Notes under the pieces: model-generated
Told to the model about the DNA's origin: nothing
Database searches by the model: none
Seen by the model: only the letters and a program-made list of their open reading frames with translations
Translations under genes and position numbers: made by a program
Assembly: GCF_041821085.1 (NCBI RefSeq)
Contig: NZ_JBGUAZ010000011.1
Location: 1-64,000 of the forward strand
Direction: 5' to 3'
Length of the DNA stretch: 64,000 nt
Origin: Natrinema sp. HArc-T2
GTDB lineage: Archaea; Halobacteriota; Halobacteria; Halobacteriales; Natrialbaceae
In this document: positions 16,120 through 25,365 of the stretch, piece by piece
Layout of the letters: each line of letters starts with the position of its first letter
Numbering within the stretch: the stretch's first letter is position 1

Positions 16120-18201
16120 ATGACGGCCAAGGAAACGAAACTCGACACGGACACGGATGTGGATGCGGATTCAGATGTGGACGCGGACGGACTTTCGATC
16201 GACCGGATCATCACCGCACCAGACGGCGACGACGTCGAGATCGTCGACGACAAGGCACTGCCGGAGATCCTGCTCGAGCACGTCGAGAAACACGGCACAG
16301 ACATCGCCCTGCGCTGGAAGCAGTACGGCGTCTGGCAGGAGTTCACCTGGGAAGAGTACTACGACCGCGTAAAGTGGTTCGCACTCGGACTGGACGACAT
16401 TGGATTCGGCGAGGAAGACGTTCTCTTCACCATCGGGTACAACCGTCCACACCAGCTGTGGTCGTGGATGGCTGCACAGTCGCTGGGCGGCATCGCTGCG
16501 CCGAACTACGAGGAGATGCTTCCTGAAGACATCGGCAAACAGCTTGAGCTCATCGAGCCGACGGTCGCCTATGCCGAAGACCAGGAGATGGTCGACAAGC
16601 TGCTCAAGGTGACGGACATGGCCGAGTCGCTCGAGACGATCGTCTACCGCGACGAGCGGGGGATGTTCCGCTACGGTGACGAAGAAGACATCGAGATCGT
16701 CTCCTACGACGAGATCGAATCCCGTGGTCGGGAACGGCTGGACACCGGAGACGTGACCGACAGCTACCTGGCAGATCGCATCTCGAACATCGACCCGCAG
16801 CGCCCGGCGATGCTGTCGCCGACCAGTGGGACGACTGGGATGCCGAAGCGCGTCAAACTCAGCCACTTCAACTTCCTCAACCTCGCGAAGGCGGCGATCG
16901 AAATCGATCCGCTCCCGAAAGAGAGCGATTACTTCTCGTACCTTCCGATGGCGTGGGTCGGCGAGCAGATGATCCTGATCGCCGCGGCGTTCGTCGGCGG
17001 CTGGACCGCCAACTTCCCCGAGGAAGCCGAAACGGAGTCAGAAGACCTTCGAGAGATCGGCCCGGAGATCATCTTCTCGTCGCCACACTCCTACGAAGGG
17101 TGGGTCGCCGACATCAAGGCCAAAATCGAGAACACCAGCCGACTGAAACGCTGGGTGTACGACAAGGCGATGGATATTGGCGACCGGTACGCCGAGTACA
17201 TCAGCGGTGACAAAAGCAGCGAGGAACCGCCGCTGTCACTGAAGGCGCTCCACTGGCTGTCCTACTGGGCGGCCTACAGACCGATCCTCGACAAGATCGG
17301 CCTCAAGCGTGCGAAGAACGTCTACACCGGCGGTGGCCCACTCGGCGAGGACCACTTCCAGTACTACCACGCGCTGGGCGTCCCGCTGAAACAGATCTGG
17401 GGTCAGTCCGAGGTATGTGGCTTCGTGACGATGCACCGTGACGGCGATATCGACGTCGACACAGTGGGTGAAGTGTTCCCGAACGTCGAAGTCGGTATCA
17501 CGACAAACGGGGAACTCATCGTTCGTGGACCCGTCGTGACGAGCGGCTACTACAACCAGCCCGAAAAGACCGAGAGTGCTCTCGAGGACGGCTGGCTCCA
17601 CACCGACGACTTCGGTGCGCTCACCGAAGACGGCCACGTCAAGGTGTTCGATCGGATGGACGACGTGCTGGAACTCGCGGACGGCACGCCGATCGCACCT
17701 ATCAGCGTCGAGACGAAGCTGAAATTCAACCCCTATATCAAGGAAGTACTGGTCGTCGGCGATGGGCGAGAGTCGCTGTCGGCGATTATCAACATCCGCT
17801 ACGACAACGTTGCGGAGTGGGCAGACCAGCGTGACATCCAGTACACTGGCTACCGCGACTTGACGCAGAAACCCGAAGTACTGGAACTCATTCGCGGCGT
17901 CGTCGACGAGACGAACGAGCGACTCGACAACGTCGATATCACGAGCTTCGTCAATCTCTTCAAGGAGTTCGACGCCGACGACGGCGAACTCACTCGGACC
18001 GGGAAGATCCGTCGCGAAGTGGTCACCGAACGCTACGAACAGCTCCTCGATGGAATCTTCGCGGAACAGGAACTCGTTGAAATGGATCTGACAATCACCT
18101 ACCAGAACGGGAAAGAATCGCGCGAACACGGTGAGATGCGCGTCATCGACGTCGACGAACCGCTTACTGATACGGTCGACGGAGGGCAGTTCAATGGTTG
18201 A
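16120..18201 (+). CDS. Long-chain-type acyl-CoA synthetase within the transporter operon
   Basis: A 693-residue ANL enzyme of the FAA1/ACSBG-like long class. The phosphate loop is canonical (TSGTTGMPK), as are QIWGQSEVCGF, YYNQPEKTESALEDGWLHTDDFG (the Asp of TGD is kept as TDD) and the C-terminal TRTGKIRR Lys. It would convert an imported carboxylate, ATP and CoA to acyl-CoA. It lies between the LivG and LivH genes; its last codons overlap the LivH start (ATG at 18194, TGA at 18199-18201). This placement implies uptake coupled to CoA activation, which would trap the substrate. The chain length or aromatic nature of the substrate cannot be told from sequence alone. Confidence 0.9.
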   Translation: MTAKETKLDTDTDVDADSDVDADGLSIDRIITAPDGDDVEIVDDKALPEILLEHVEKHGTDIALRWKQYGVWQEFTWEEYYDRVKWFALGLDDIGFGEEDVLFTIGYNRPHQLWSWMAAQSLGGIAAPNYEEMLPEDIGKQLELIEPTVAYAEDQEMVDKLLKVTDMAESLETIVYRDERGMFRYGDEEDIEIVSYDEIESRGRERLDTGDVTDSYLADRISNIDPQRPAMLSPTSGTTGMPKRVKLSHFNFLNLAKAAIEIDPLPKESDYFSYLPMAWVGEQMILIAAAFVGGWTANFPEEAETESEDLREIGPEIIFSSPHSYEGWVADIKAKIENTSRLKRWVYDKAMDIGDRYAEYISGDKSSEEPPLSLKALHWLSYWAAYRPILDKIGLKRAKNVYTGGGPLGEDHFQYYHALGVPLKQIWGQSEVCGFVTMHRDGDIDVDTVGEVFPNVEVGITTNGELIVRGPVVTSGYYNQPEKTESALEDGWLHTDDFGALTEDGHVKVFDRMDDVLELADGTPIAPISVETKLKFNPYIKEVLVVGDGRESLSAIINIRYDNVAEWADQRDIQYTGYRDLTQKPEVLELIRGVVDETNERLDNVDITSFVNLFKEFDADDGELTRTGKIRREVVTERYEQLLDGIFAEQELVEMDLTITYQNGKESREHGEMRVIDVDEPLTDTVDGGQFNG

Positions 18202-19108
18202 CGTCAGCACCTTCTTCAGTATCACGATCGCCGGAATCGGCCTCGGCGCGTTGTACTCGCTCGTGGCGATGGGCTTTTCGCTCATCTACAAGGTCACTGG
18301 CGTGCTCAACTTCGCCCAGGGACAGTTGGCACTCATCGGTGCCTACGGCGTCGTGATCTTCGCGACACCGGCGGTTCTGGGCCTGAACTTACCGGCTGTC
18401 GTCGCGGTACTGGCCACGATCGCCCTTGGGCTCGTACTCGGGCTGGTGCTCGAGCGTGTGATCTTCCGTCACTTCATCGGTGAACCCGTGTTGTCGGTCA
18501 TCATCGTGACGCTCGCACTCGGTGGGATCTTCAGTGGCCTGTTGCGGTTCCTGGTCGGCCCGAACTTCCGGTCGTACCCAGCCACACTCAAGCCGGGGTG
18601 GAGTATCGAGCTCCCGCTCGGGGCGTCGATCGGCGCCTCGTTCACCCTCGGCGTCATCCTGTCGCTGGCGGTCGTCATCTCGCTGATGCTGTTCTTCCGG
18701 TACACGGTAACCGGCTCGATCCTGCGAGCCGCAGCAGCTGACGAGCAAGCGGCGATGGTGCTCGGTGTCTCTATCGAGCGGACCATCATCATCTCGTGGG
18801 CGCTGTCGATCGCCATCACTGCGATCGGTGGCATTCTGCTGGCGATGGCCAGCGGTGGCGCAGGCTTTACCATCGAAGCAGTCGGCATCATCATCTTCGC
18901 CGCGGTGGTCTTCGGCGGGCTCGATAGCATCCCCGGTGCGTTCCTGGGTGCGATCGTCGTTGGCCTGCTTCAGGAGTACGGTGCCTTCTACGTGACCGAT
19001 ATTATCGGTCCGGGCGCCGGCGAGATCCTTCCGATGATCTTCCTGCTGGTGGTCATCCTGATCAAGCCACACGGACTGTTCGGAACGGAACGTATCGAGA
19101 GGATCTAG
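18194..19108 (+). CDS. ABC transporter permease, LivH type
   Basis: A 304-residue polytopic membrane protein with the LivH motif GLGALYSLVAMGFSLIYKVT and the conserved NFAQG segment near the N-terminus. About eight hydrophobic segments follow, with the ATPase-contact region around RAAAADEQAAMVLGV. It forms the channel with LivM. The start at 18194 overlaps the ligase stop by 8 bases; the longer upstream frame is rejected because the membrane part of LivH starts within a few residues of the N-terminus. Confidence 0.9.
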   Translation: MVDVSTFFSITIAGIGLGALYSLVAMGFSLIYKVTGVLNFAQGQLALIGAYGVVIFATPAVLGLNLPAVVAVLATIALGLVLGLVLERVIFRHFIGEPVLSVIIVTLALGGIFSGLLRFLVGPNFRSYPATLKPGWSIELPLGASIGASFTLGVILSLAVVISLMLFFRYTVTGSILRAAAADEQAAMVLGVSIERTIIISWALSIAITAIGGILLAMASGGAGFTIEAVGIIIFAAVVFGGLDSIPGAFLGAIVVGLLQEYGAFYVTDIIGPGAGEILPMIFLLVVILIKPHGLFGTERIERI

Positions 19109-19198
19109 CAATGATGACAAAACTACCAATGACGACGAGACACGACATCTCAACACACGCACAGTACTGCAACACATCACGGGAGAAGGGAGGTATCC

Positions 19199-20248
19199 AT
19201 GCCCTGCGGTGAGTACTTCACTAGCTACGAGAGCCGGATGGGACTGTTCCGCTGGCGGACCCAGCGGATCGCTCTAGTGCTGGGTCTTCCGATCCCGTTC
19301 ATCCTCCCGTTCGCGTTACACGGCGGGCTGATGTCGACGATCACGCAGATATACATCTTCACCATCGCGGTCCTCGGTCTGAACGTCATCCTGGGCTACG
19401 CAGGCGAGATCGTTCTCGCCCAGGGGGCGTTCATGGCCATCGGTGCCTACACGACGAGTCAGATTCTGGCCGATGGCCTGTTCGGCGTCCAGATCGGGTT
19501 ACTGCCGGCGATGGCCGTCGGCGGTCTGCTCGCCGGCTTCGTGGCCGTACTGTTCGGCATCCCGTCGTTCCGTGTGAAGGGGTTCTACATCGCGATCTCC
19601 ACGCTCGCACTGCAGTTTATCTCCGAGTGGTTCTTCAACAACAGCCAACTGGAGTGGCTCCACGGCGGCACCCAGCAGACAATGCCGTTCGAAGTTGGAC
19701 TCATCGGGCAGTGGCTCACCATCACGGGCACCGACATGGAACTGTACTTCATGTCGTTAGTACTCATGTTACTGTTCGCGATGCTCTCGCTCAACCTCAG
19801 TCGGAGTGGGACCGGGAAGGTATTCCGGGCGATCCACGACAACGATCTGTCTGCCGGTGTTCTCGGAATTAACGTCTTCCGGAACAAGCTGCTGGCGTTC
19901 GCGCTCGGCGGTTTCATGGTCGGCGTGGCCGGTGGCCTGTTCGGCTACTACATCGGCTTCATCAGCCCAGGCTACTTCACGCTTGACCTGACGCTCCAAC
20001 ACTACGTGATGTTGCTGTTTGGCGGCCTCGGTCGCGTCTGGGGCGCGATGCTCGGTGTTGGTGTTGTGACGGTACTACAGGAGTTCCTCCGAGGGTTCCT
20101 GCAGTCGGTCGCATCCAACGCGACGTCGCTCGAGCCAGTGTTCTTCGGCGTCATCATCATCGTGGTGCTGGCCGTCGAGCCGAAGGGTGTCCTCGCAGCA
20201 CTTGGGCAGATCAAAGACTACCTGCGGAAATGGCCCTTCGCCTACTGA
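19199..20248 (+). CDS. ABC transporter permease, LivM type
   Basis: A 349-residue polytopic membrane protein with LivM features: GLNVILGYAGEIVLAQGAFMAIGAY in the first third and the ATPase-contact loop FRAIHDNDLSAGVLGINVFRNK. It partners LivH. A strong ribosome-binding sequence, gggaggt at 19188-19194, lies 4 bases upstream of ATG 19199 and fixes the start. The 90-base gap after LivH is the only sizeable gap in the operon. A T-rich run (atttttct, 20255-20262) just after the stop may be part of a terminator. Confidence 0.9.
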   Translation: MPCGEYFTSYESRMGLFRWRTQRIALVLGLPIPFILPFALHGGLMSTITQIYIFTIAVLGLNVILGYAGEIVLAQGAFMAIGAYTTSQILADGLFGVQIGLLPAMAVGGLLAGFVAVLFGIPSFRVKGFYIAISTLALQFISEWFFNNSQLEWLHGGTQQTMPFEVGLIGQWLTITGTDMELYFMSLVLMLLFAMLSLNLSRSGTGKVFRAIHDNDLSAGVLGINVFRNKLLAFALGGFMVGVAGGLFGYYIGFISPGYFTLDLTLQHYVMLLFGGLGRVWGAMLGVGVVTVLQEFLRGFLQSVASNATSLEPVFFGVIIIVVLAVEPKGVLAALGQIKDYLRKWPFAY

Positions 20249-20443
20249 CTGGCCGATTTTTCTGATCGATTGGCCTCGGTTTCGGCCGAGAGCCGCTCGA
20301 GCCATCGCCGGCCGTGACTGCTGTGGCGGATTCAACTACGGCCCCAACGTACGTGACGAGCGCGTACTGGTTCACGCTGGAGTATGTCACCAACAATTGA
20401 CTAACAGTTGGTTTTATGTGTTGGGTTAGCGTACCATACAGTG

Positions 20444-21610
20444 ATGTACGATTCCGCCACGTTGCATGCCGTCCAACAGCAGGTAGCACGCGCAACACGC
20501 TTCGACTTCTACGAAACACGGCTGGCGGAGGCCGACGTGGATCCGACAGCGATCGACTCGTGGGAGGCGTTCAGGGAACTGCCGTTCACGACGGGGGCGG
20601 CGTTAGAGGCCGACTTCGGGGAGGGACCGCCGACTGGCTCACTATATACGGAATCGGCGATGGTGACGTTCTCGCCGATGGGCGAGGGACTGAAACCCGT
20701 GTTCGACACCCGTGACGACTTGAGCTATCAGACATCCGTCAATGCCGACGTGTTCGAACAGGTCGGAATCGAACCCGGCGATCGCGTGGTCAATACGTTC
20801 GGCTACCAGCTGTTCGGGACGGGATACGTCATCCACAGGGCGCTCGAGGAACTCGGCGCAGAGGTATTCCCGCTCGGGCCCGGTGACTCCGAGCAGGCCG
20901 CAGACATTATCACCGAGTATGATGTCGACGCACTCATCGGCAATCCGAGTTTCGCGCTGAAGATCGGTGATGCAGGCGGTCAGGTCGACACGTTCGTGGG
21001 GGCTGGCGAGCCCTTCACGTCCGTCCCTGGCCGGCGAGCAGCAGTCAAAGAGGCGCTCGGTGCCTCGACAGCAACCGATTACTTCGGAACACGCCATATC
21101 ATGCCCGTCGCTGCCGAAACCGACGCTGAGGACGGACTTCACGTCGTCGACGACTACGCAATCGTCGAGATCATCGATCCCGACACGGGCGAGGTTCTCG
21201 ACGAGGGCGAACGTGGGGAAGTCGTCGTCACCCACGTCAAAAAAGACGGACTGCCACTGATCCGCTATCGAACGGGTGATCTCGCCGAACTCGAACAGCG
21301 CGGTGATTCGGTCGTGATGCCCGACGGCGTCATCGGTCGCACCGACGAACGGCTCAAAGTCAAAGGAGTGAAAGTTTACCCCGAGAGCATCGAGACGGTG
21401 CTCGCGGCGTTCGACGGGTTGACAGGCGAGTACCGCATCGAAGTCAACCAGAACGGCTCCACCGATCATTTGACTATCGTCTGTGAGGGAACCGCTGACG
21501 AGAGTGATCTAGCGAGCGAGCTCGGTGACAGACTGCTGATCTCACCCGATACAGTCGAACTCGTCGAGGAACTGGAACCGGGCGATCGTATCGTCGACAA
21601 CCGATACTGA
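20444..21610 (+). CDS. PaaK-like (phenylacetate-CoA ligase family) protein with altered phosphate loop
   Basis: A 388-residue member of the PaaK/coenzyme F390 synthetase branch of the ANL superfamily. The C-terminal half is typical (PLIRYRTGDLAELE, then GRTDERLKVKGVKVYPESIE). The N-terminal phosphate loop, normally SSGTTGKPT, reads SPMGEGLKPV, and the protein is about 40 residues shorter than most PaaK enzymes. It may activate an aryl or alkyl carboxylate with altered kinetics or act differently. It follows the Liv operon by 195 bases and precedes, convergently, a PaaI-type thioesterase gene. Together these hint at phenylacetate-like chemistry, but no ring-epoxidase genes lie in the window. 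Confidence 0.78.
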   Translation: MYDSATLHAVQQQVARATRFDFYETRLAEADVDPTAIDSWEAFRELPFTTGAALEADFGEGPPTGSLYTESAMVTFSPMGEGLKPVFDTRDDLSYQTSVNADVFEQVGIEPGDRVVNTFGYQLFGTGYVIHRALEELGAEVFPLGPGDSEQAADIITEYDVDALIGNPSFALKIGDAGGQVDTFVGAGEPFTSVPGRRAAVKEALGASTATDYFGTRHIMPVAAETDAEDGLHVVDDYAIVEIIDPDTGEVLDEGERGEVVVTHVKKDGLPLIRYRTGDLAELEQRGDSVVMPDGVIGRTDERLKVKGVKVYPESIETVLAAFDGLTGEYRIEVNQNGSTDHLTIVCEGTADESDLASELGDRLLISPDTVELVEELEPGDRIVDNRY

Positions 21611-21687
21611 TCACTCGTCCTCGGTGGCGGTTATCATTTGGCATCAGACATAAGCGGGAACTAGCTATACTGTTGATAAGTTATCCA

Positions 21688-22103
21688 TCATTCACCAGTC
21701 ATTTTGTAGACGCCAGTCCCGGTTGCACACACGTCGTCACCGGATTCGACCTCGATATCGGCCACACCGATCTGCTTCCCTCTCGTGAGACAGTCGCCGT
21801 GGCGTACAGTGGTTGTTTCCCGGCGGGTTGCAGATAGTTCACACGTAGATCGATCGTCGGTGTATACTCCTCACAGCGACCGGCAAACACTGCAGCACCC
21901 GTCAGATCGACGAGCGAACCGATCGCGCCGCCGTGCAGCACTTCCAGGTCTGGATTTCCCACGAGCGACTCGTCGAATGGGAGTTTCGTCTCAGCCCGGC
22001 GCGGGGTGACGACCACTATTTCGATGCCGTGTTTCCGGTGGAACGGAATCACATCGTACAGTTCCCTTACGATATCTGTTCGCTCATCAGCAGTGTTTGT
22101 CAT
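21688..22103 (-). pseudogene. PaaI-family hotdog thioesterase with a C-terminal frameshift
   Basis: The N-terminal 105 or so residues are a good PaaI-type acyl-CoA thioesterase (VLHGGAIGSLVDLTGAAVF, with the Asp that activates water, then YTPTIDLRVNYLQPA). After YATATVSREG the frame changes to a poor-quality tail that stops at 21699. In the adjacent frame, the sequence continues as GVADIEVESGDDVCATGTGV...KMTGE and stops at 21688, exactly as expected of the family. One base is missing in the run around 21777-21781. The lesion removes the final beta strands of the hotdog, so activity is doubtful. A sequencing error in the short G run is the alternative. Confidence 0.75.
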
Positions 22104-22554
22104 CTGTCTCGAACGCTATCCGGAAGCGAATCCGTGACTGGTATGTTACACGTTATCTCTCATAGAATAAGTATGTCTAGGTGCAAAGAGTCCCCATCAA
22201 GTGTTGGAGTCCATCTGCCCATTCATACGGTCTACTGTACCGATTTACCGGCGCACCCGCAGGACGGGTCGCGGGTTCGCCAGAATGACTTACAGTAGTC
22301 CGTATCGGTCCTCGCCGGCTCAGTATTGTCTGCGACTGTCGGAACCCTTCAGTCGCGGTTTCCGGATTGGCGTCGCGGAACTCGAGGCTCAAGGGGTCTC
22401 AGTGTCAAGTAGTCCATGGTGTTCTGGCTGTTCTTTTCATTTGTTCTGCTAGATAGCGACCCAATAACAACATCAGTCTGAATAGCAATCCTCTTTGTCA
22501 CGATACTCTCGGTTTCGCGGCTCATTCGTAACAACCGTTGGATGGTGAAGGATA
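22104..22554. other. Intergenic gap of about 450 bases
   Basis: I recognise no gene or repeat. A GC-rich imperfect hairpin lies near 22245-22280 (accggcgcacccg and cgggtcgcgggt). Open frames on either strand are short and without family resemblance. Confidence 0.5.
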
Positions 22555-23598
22555 TCACCTAATCAGATGGATCGCATCAGGTGGAATTGTCGCCTGAATG
22601 CTGGAACCGACTTCAAGCGGGACTTGGCCGAAACCCGGTGGACGAATCGTCGTCGTAAGCGTGATCGGTGCGTCGTCAAGAGCGACTTCCACTCGGTACT
22701 CGTCACCCTCGTTTAACCACCGGTCGATCGTTCCCGAAACTGTGTTCTCACAATGGAGGTCATCATCCCTGTTCGGTGTGTGCACCTGTACACGCGATGG
22801 GTGGATGCAGAGCGTAACACCTGTCCCAGGAGTGGCTGCTGTTGTCGCCTGAAGACGAACGTTGCCAACTCGAAGGAAAGTCATGTCTTCGCGCTGTTCA
22901 ACGACGGTTGCGTCGAACAGATTCTCGTTGCCGGTGAATCTCGCGACGAACCGCGTTGTGGGACGGTTGATAACGGCCATTGGAGATCCAACCTGCTCGA
23001 TTGTACCGTCGCGAAAGATAGCTGTTCGGTCACCAAGCGCCGTCGCCGTTCGCTGATCATGCGTGACGTAGATAACTGGAATCTCGAGCGAACTGAAGAG
23101 CGTATGGAGTTCCCTGCGAAGTCGACGCCGAATCGGCGCATCGAGACTTGCTAACGGCTCGTCAAGTAGCAGGAGGTCAGGATCTGCTGCCAACGTGCGT
23201 GCAAGCGCGACGCGTTGCTGTTCGCCACCCGACAGCGTCGGCGGTCGGCGGTCTAGTACGTCCGTGATCTCGAGCAGCGATGCGAACTTTGCGATTCGGT
23301 CCCTGTCAGTTGCGGCATAGCCGATGTTCTCTCGGGCAGTCATGTGCGGGAACAGAGCTCCGTCTTGAAACACGAGGCCAGTCCGGCGCTCTTGAAGGGG
23401 ACACCCATTGAGACGGTCGCTGTTCAGCGAGATGGCCCCCTCATCTGGGTCGACGATGCCCGCGATTAGCGACAGCAGTGTCGTCTTGCCACTGCCTGAC
23501 GGGCCGAGAATCGAGAGGACTTCGTCGTCGACAGTGAGATCGACTGGGCCAAAGTCGAAGGTGTCGTACCTCTTGGTGAGGGAGGTCACTTCGAGCAT
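22555..23598 (-). CDS. Tungstate/molybdate-type ABC transporter ATP-binding protein
   Basis: A 347-residue ATPase with Walker A GPSGSGKTT, signature LSGGEQQRVALAR, Walker B LLLLDEPLASLD and an H-loop in YVTHDQRT. A C-terminal regulatory region of about 120 residues of the TOBE type (RLQATTAATPGTGVTLCIHPS, then GTIDRWLNEGDEYRVEVAL) follows. This is the ModC/WtpC architecture. The gene is third in an operon binding protein-permease-ATPase; it starts 3 bases after the permease stop. Molybdate, tungstate or sulfate cannot be told apart by the ATPase alone, but the Tfx neighbour supports molybdate or tungstate. Confidence 0.87.
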   Translation of the reverse strand: MLEVTSLTKRYDTFDFGPVDLTVDDEVLSILGPSGSGKTTLLSLIAGIVDPDEGAISLNSDRLNGCPLQERRTGLVFQDGALFPHMTARENIGYAATDRDRIAKFASLLEITDVLDRRPPTLSGGEQQRVALARTLAADPDLLLLDEPLASLDAPIRRRLRRELHTLFSSLEIPVIYVTHDQRTATALGDRTAIFRDGTIEQVGSPMAVINRPTTRFVARFTGNENLFDATVVEQREDMTFLRVGNVRLQATTAATPGTGVTLCIHPSRVQVHTPNRDDDLHCENTVSGTIDRWLNEGDEYRVEVALDDAPITLTTTIRPPGFGQVPLEVGSSIQATIPPDAIHLIR

Positions 23599-23601
23599 CG
23601 A

Positions 23602-24411
23602 TTACTCCAATGGGTTCGTCCCGAGCACGTTTAGCACGACAAGCGTTGCGACGGCGATTCCGACCAGAATGACGGCCACGGGGAAGGCGTTCTCCAATCC
23701 GAGCGTTGTAAACGAGACCCAGATCTGCACGGGCATCGTCCGTGGGTAGTATGCGAGCATGATCGTCGCTCCGAACTCACCGATCGCACGAGCAAACGCG
23801 AGCGTAATGCCGGCGAGAATTCCCGGCCAGGCGAGCGGCAGCGTAACCCGGCGAAACGTCGTCAGCCGACTCTTTCCGAGCGACTGGGAGGCATACTCGA
23901 GACTGCGGTCGACGCTCTCGAACGCTGCTTTCGCCGTGACGACGACGAACGGCGAAGCGACGAACGTCTGTGCCAGCACGATTCCGGCGACTGATCGGGT
24001 CAGTTGGAGTCCGTTTGCTGCTGCCAGTCCCCCGATGAACGTGTTCGGGCCGACGACCGTGAGCAACACCATGCCGCTGACGATCGGCGGGAGTACGAGC
24101 GGCAGTACGACGACAGCGGTCACGATCGTTTTCACTCGTCCGTCAACGCGGGCAAGCCAGTAAGCGAGTGGGAGTCCAAACAGCGACGCGATAGTCGCAC
24201 TCGTGACCGATGCGGTAAGTGATGTGGTCGCAGCTGAGACGACAGCAGGTCTGGTCAGTCGCTGGATGACGACCCCTGGTGGCTGACTGAGAGCGAGTGC
24301 GAGGAGCGGAACGAGATAGTAACAGAGCAGCACCGCTCCAAGGAGGAACGCGACTGTCAGCCAGTCGAACCGTCCGACGGTGGCATTAGTTCGTGACTTC
24401 GCTGGGAGCAT
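23602..24411 (-). CDS. Tungstate/molybdate-type ABC transporter permease
   Basis: A 269-residue protein with six hydrophobic segments and the EAA-loop motif (EYASQSLGKSRLTTFRRVTLPLAWPGILAG) typical of ModB/WtpB/CysT permeases. It couples to the ATPase through this loop. The start overlaps the end of the binding-protein gene by 26 bases, which supports one transcript. The short N-terminus (MLPAKSRTNAT) makes this start acceptable; a start several codons downstream would also be possible. Confidence 0.88.
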   Translation of the reverse strand: MLPAKSRTNATVGRFDWLTVAFLLGAVLLCYYLVPLLALALSQPPGVVIQRLTRPAVVSAATTSLTASVTSATIASLFGLPLAYWLARVDGRVKTIVTAVVVLPLVLPPIVSGMVLLTVVGPNTFIGGLAAANGLQLTRSVAGIVLAQTFVASPFVVVTAKAAFESVDRSLEYASQSLGKSRLTTFRRVTLPLAWPGILAGITLAFARAIGEFGATIMLAYYPRTMPVQIWVSFTTLGLENAFPVAVILVGIAVATLVVLNVLGTNPLE

Positions 24412-25306
24412 TGCCTGTGAACCGTGGATAATCGTCCGGAACGACGAACCCGAACTCGTTCAGATACGCTCCTGTTATATGTTCCGTGAACACATCGATA
24501 GCGGCGGGCGATTGGTGGCGAATCGTTGAACCATAGCTGATGAGTCCGCCGCTGACGACCTTCCCGCTCGGGAGTTCGTAGGTCGCCGATTCGTAAGTGT
24601 CTGTATAGCTTGGATCACTGAGGTCGATTTCCGCTGGGAGGTCGATGTAGTCGTATCCGCGCTCGACAGCCATGTTTCGATACGCGATGGCAGCGTCGAC
24701 CGACCCAGTTTCGAACTGACTAATGAGCTGTGTTTCAGGATATATCTGTTCTGTCCGTGGAATCGCGTCTCGGAGATTCGTGTCCGTCCCGTAGTGTGCA
24801 GTCGCGAGCTCGAGCATGAACAGCGCTCGATATCCGAGTGGATCGAGCTCCGGGTCGGTCCTCCCGATCGTAACGTCTCCGCTCAAGAGCGGTTGATACC
24901 AATCCTCGGCTCCTGCGTCGGCGAGTTGTTGGCCACCTTCCGTATTGGGGTTGTACGCGATGACGATCGAATTGGTCGCAAATTCGGCAAACCAGTCCGG
25001 CTGAAGTGGTGAGTCAAAGAGGGCGATATCCGCAACTGAGACGATATCGGGATCTTTCTGTCCCGCTGCGATGAGCCGAGCGACCTCGGCGGAGCCGTGT
25101 ACTTCTATCTGAACCGTTGCATCTACGCTCGATCGCACTCCGTTTTCGAGTGCATTATTCAAGCTTCCCGCAGCGAGCATCGAGACGGTCAGCGACTGTC
25201 CGTCGTTCCCTTGGAGTGTACCGGAACAGCCAGCAACACCCGAGAGTGCGACGGCGGTAGCCGAGAGTACTGAACGTCGGCGAGTCCGCAGTCCGTCACC
25301 AGCCAT
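24386..25306 (-). CDS. Tungstate/molybdate-binding lipoprotein (WtpA/ModA-like)
   Basis: A 306-residue protein with a twin-arginine signal (RRRSVLS at 9-15) and lipobox VAGC (Cys27). The mature part is a type II binding fold of the WtpA/ModA class: MLAAGSLNNALE, VHGSAEVARLIAAGQKDPDI, then IVIAYNP and GRTDPELDPLGYRALFMLEL. The Ser and Asp/Glu pattern at GS, GSAE and DPELDPLGYR resembles oxyanion-binding residues of archaeal WtpA. It is the first gene of the transporter operon and is divergent from the Tfx regulator, sharing a promoter region of only 59 bases. Confidence 0.88.
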   Translation of the reverse strand: MAGDGLRTRRRSVLSATAVALSGVAGCSGTLQGNDGQSLTVSMLAAGSLNNALENGVRSSVDATVQIEVHGSAEVARLIAAGQKDPDIVSVADIALFDSPLQPDWFAEFATNSIVIAYNPNTEGGQQLADAGAEDWYQPLLSGDVTIGRTDPELDPLGYRALFMLELATAHYGTDTNLRDAIPRTEQIYPETQLISQFETGSVDAAIAYRNMAVERGYDYIDLPAEIDLSDPSYTDTYESATYELPSGKVVSGGLISYGSTIRHQSPAAIDVFTEHITGAYLNEFGFVVPDDYPRFTGNAPSEVTN

Positions 25307-25311
25307 ATCGC

Positions 25312-25357
25312 AACAATTAGTGTTTCATCAATAAGCTTATCTCAAACACTCTTGTTT
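25312..25357. promoter_or_regulatory. Symmetric bidirectional promoter with flanking inverted operator
   Basis: A perfect 10-base palindrome ataagcttat (25331-25340) lies midway between the two divergent start codons, about 30 bases from each. That is the distance expected of a TATA box for leaderless transcripts both ways. It is flanked symmetrically by aacaattagtgttt (25312-25325) and its near inverse aaacactcttgttt (25344-25357), centres 32 bases apart. I infer binding by the Tfx protein encoded to the right, or by a molybdate-responsive factor. Confidence 0.65.
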
Positions 25358-25365
25358 GACTTTAT

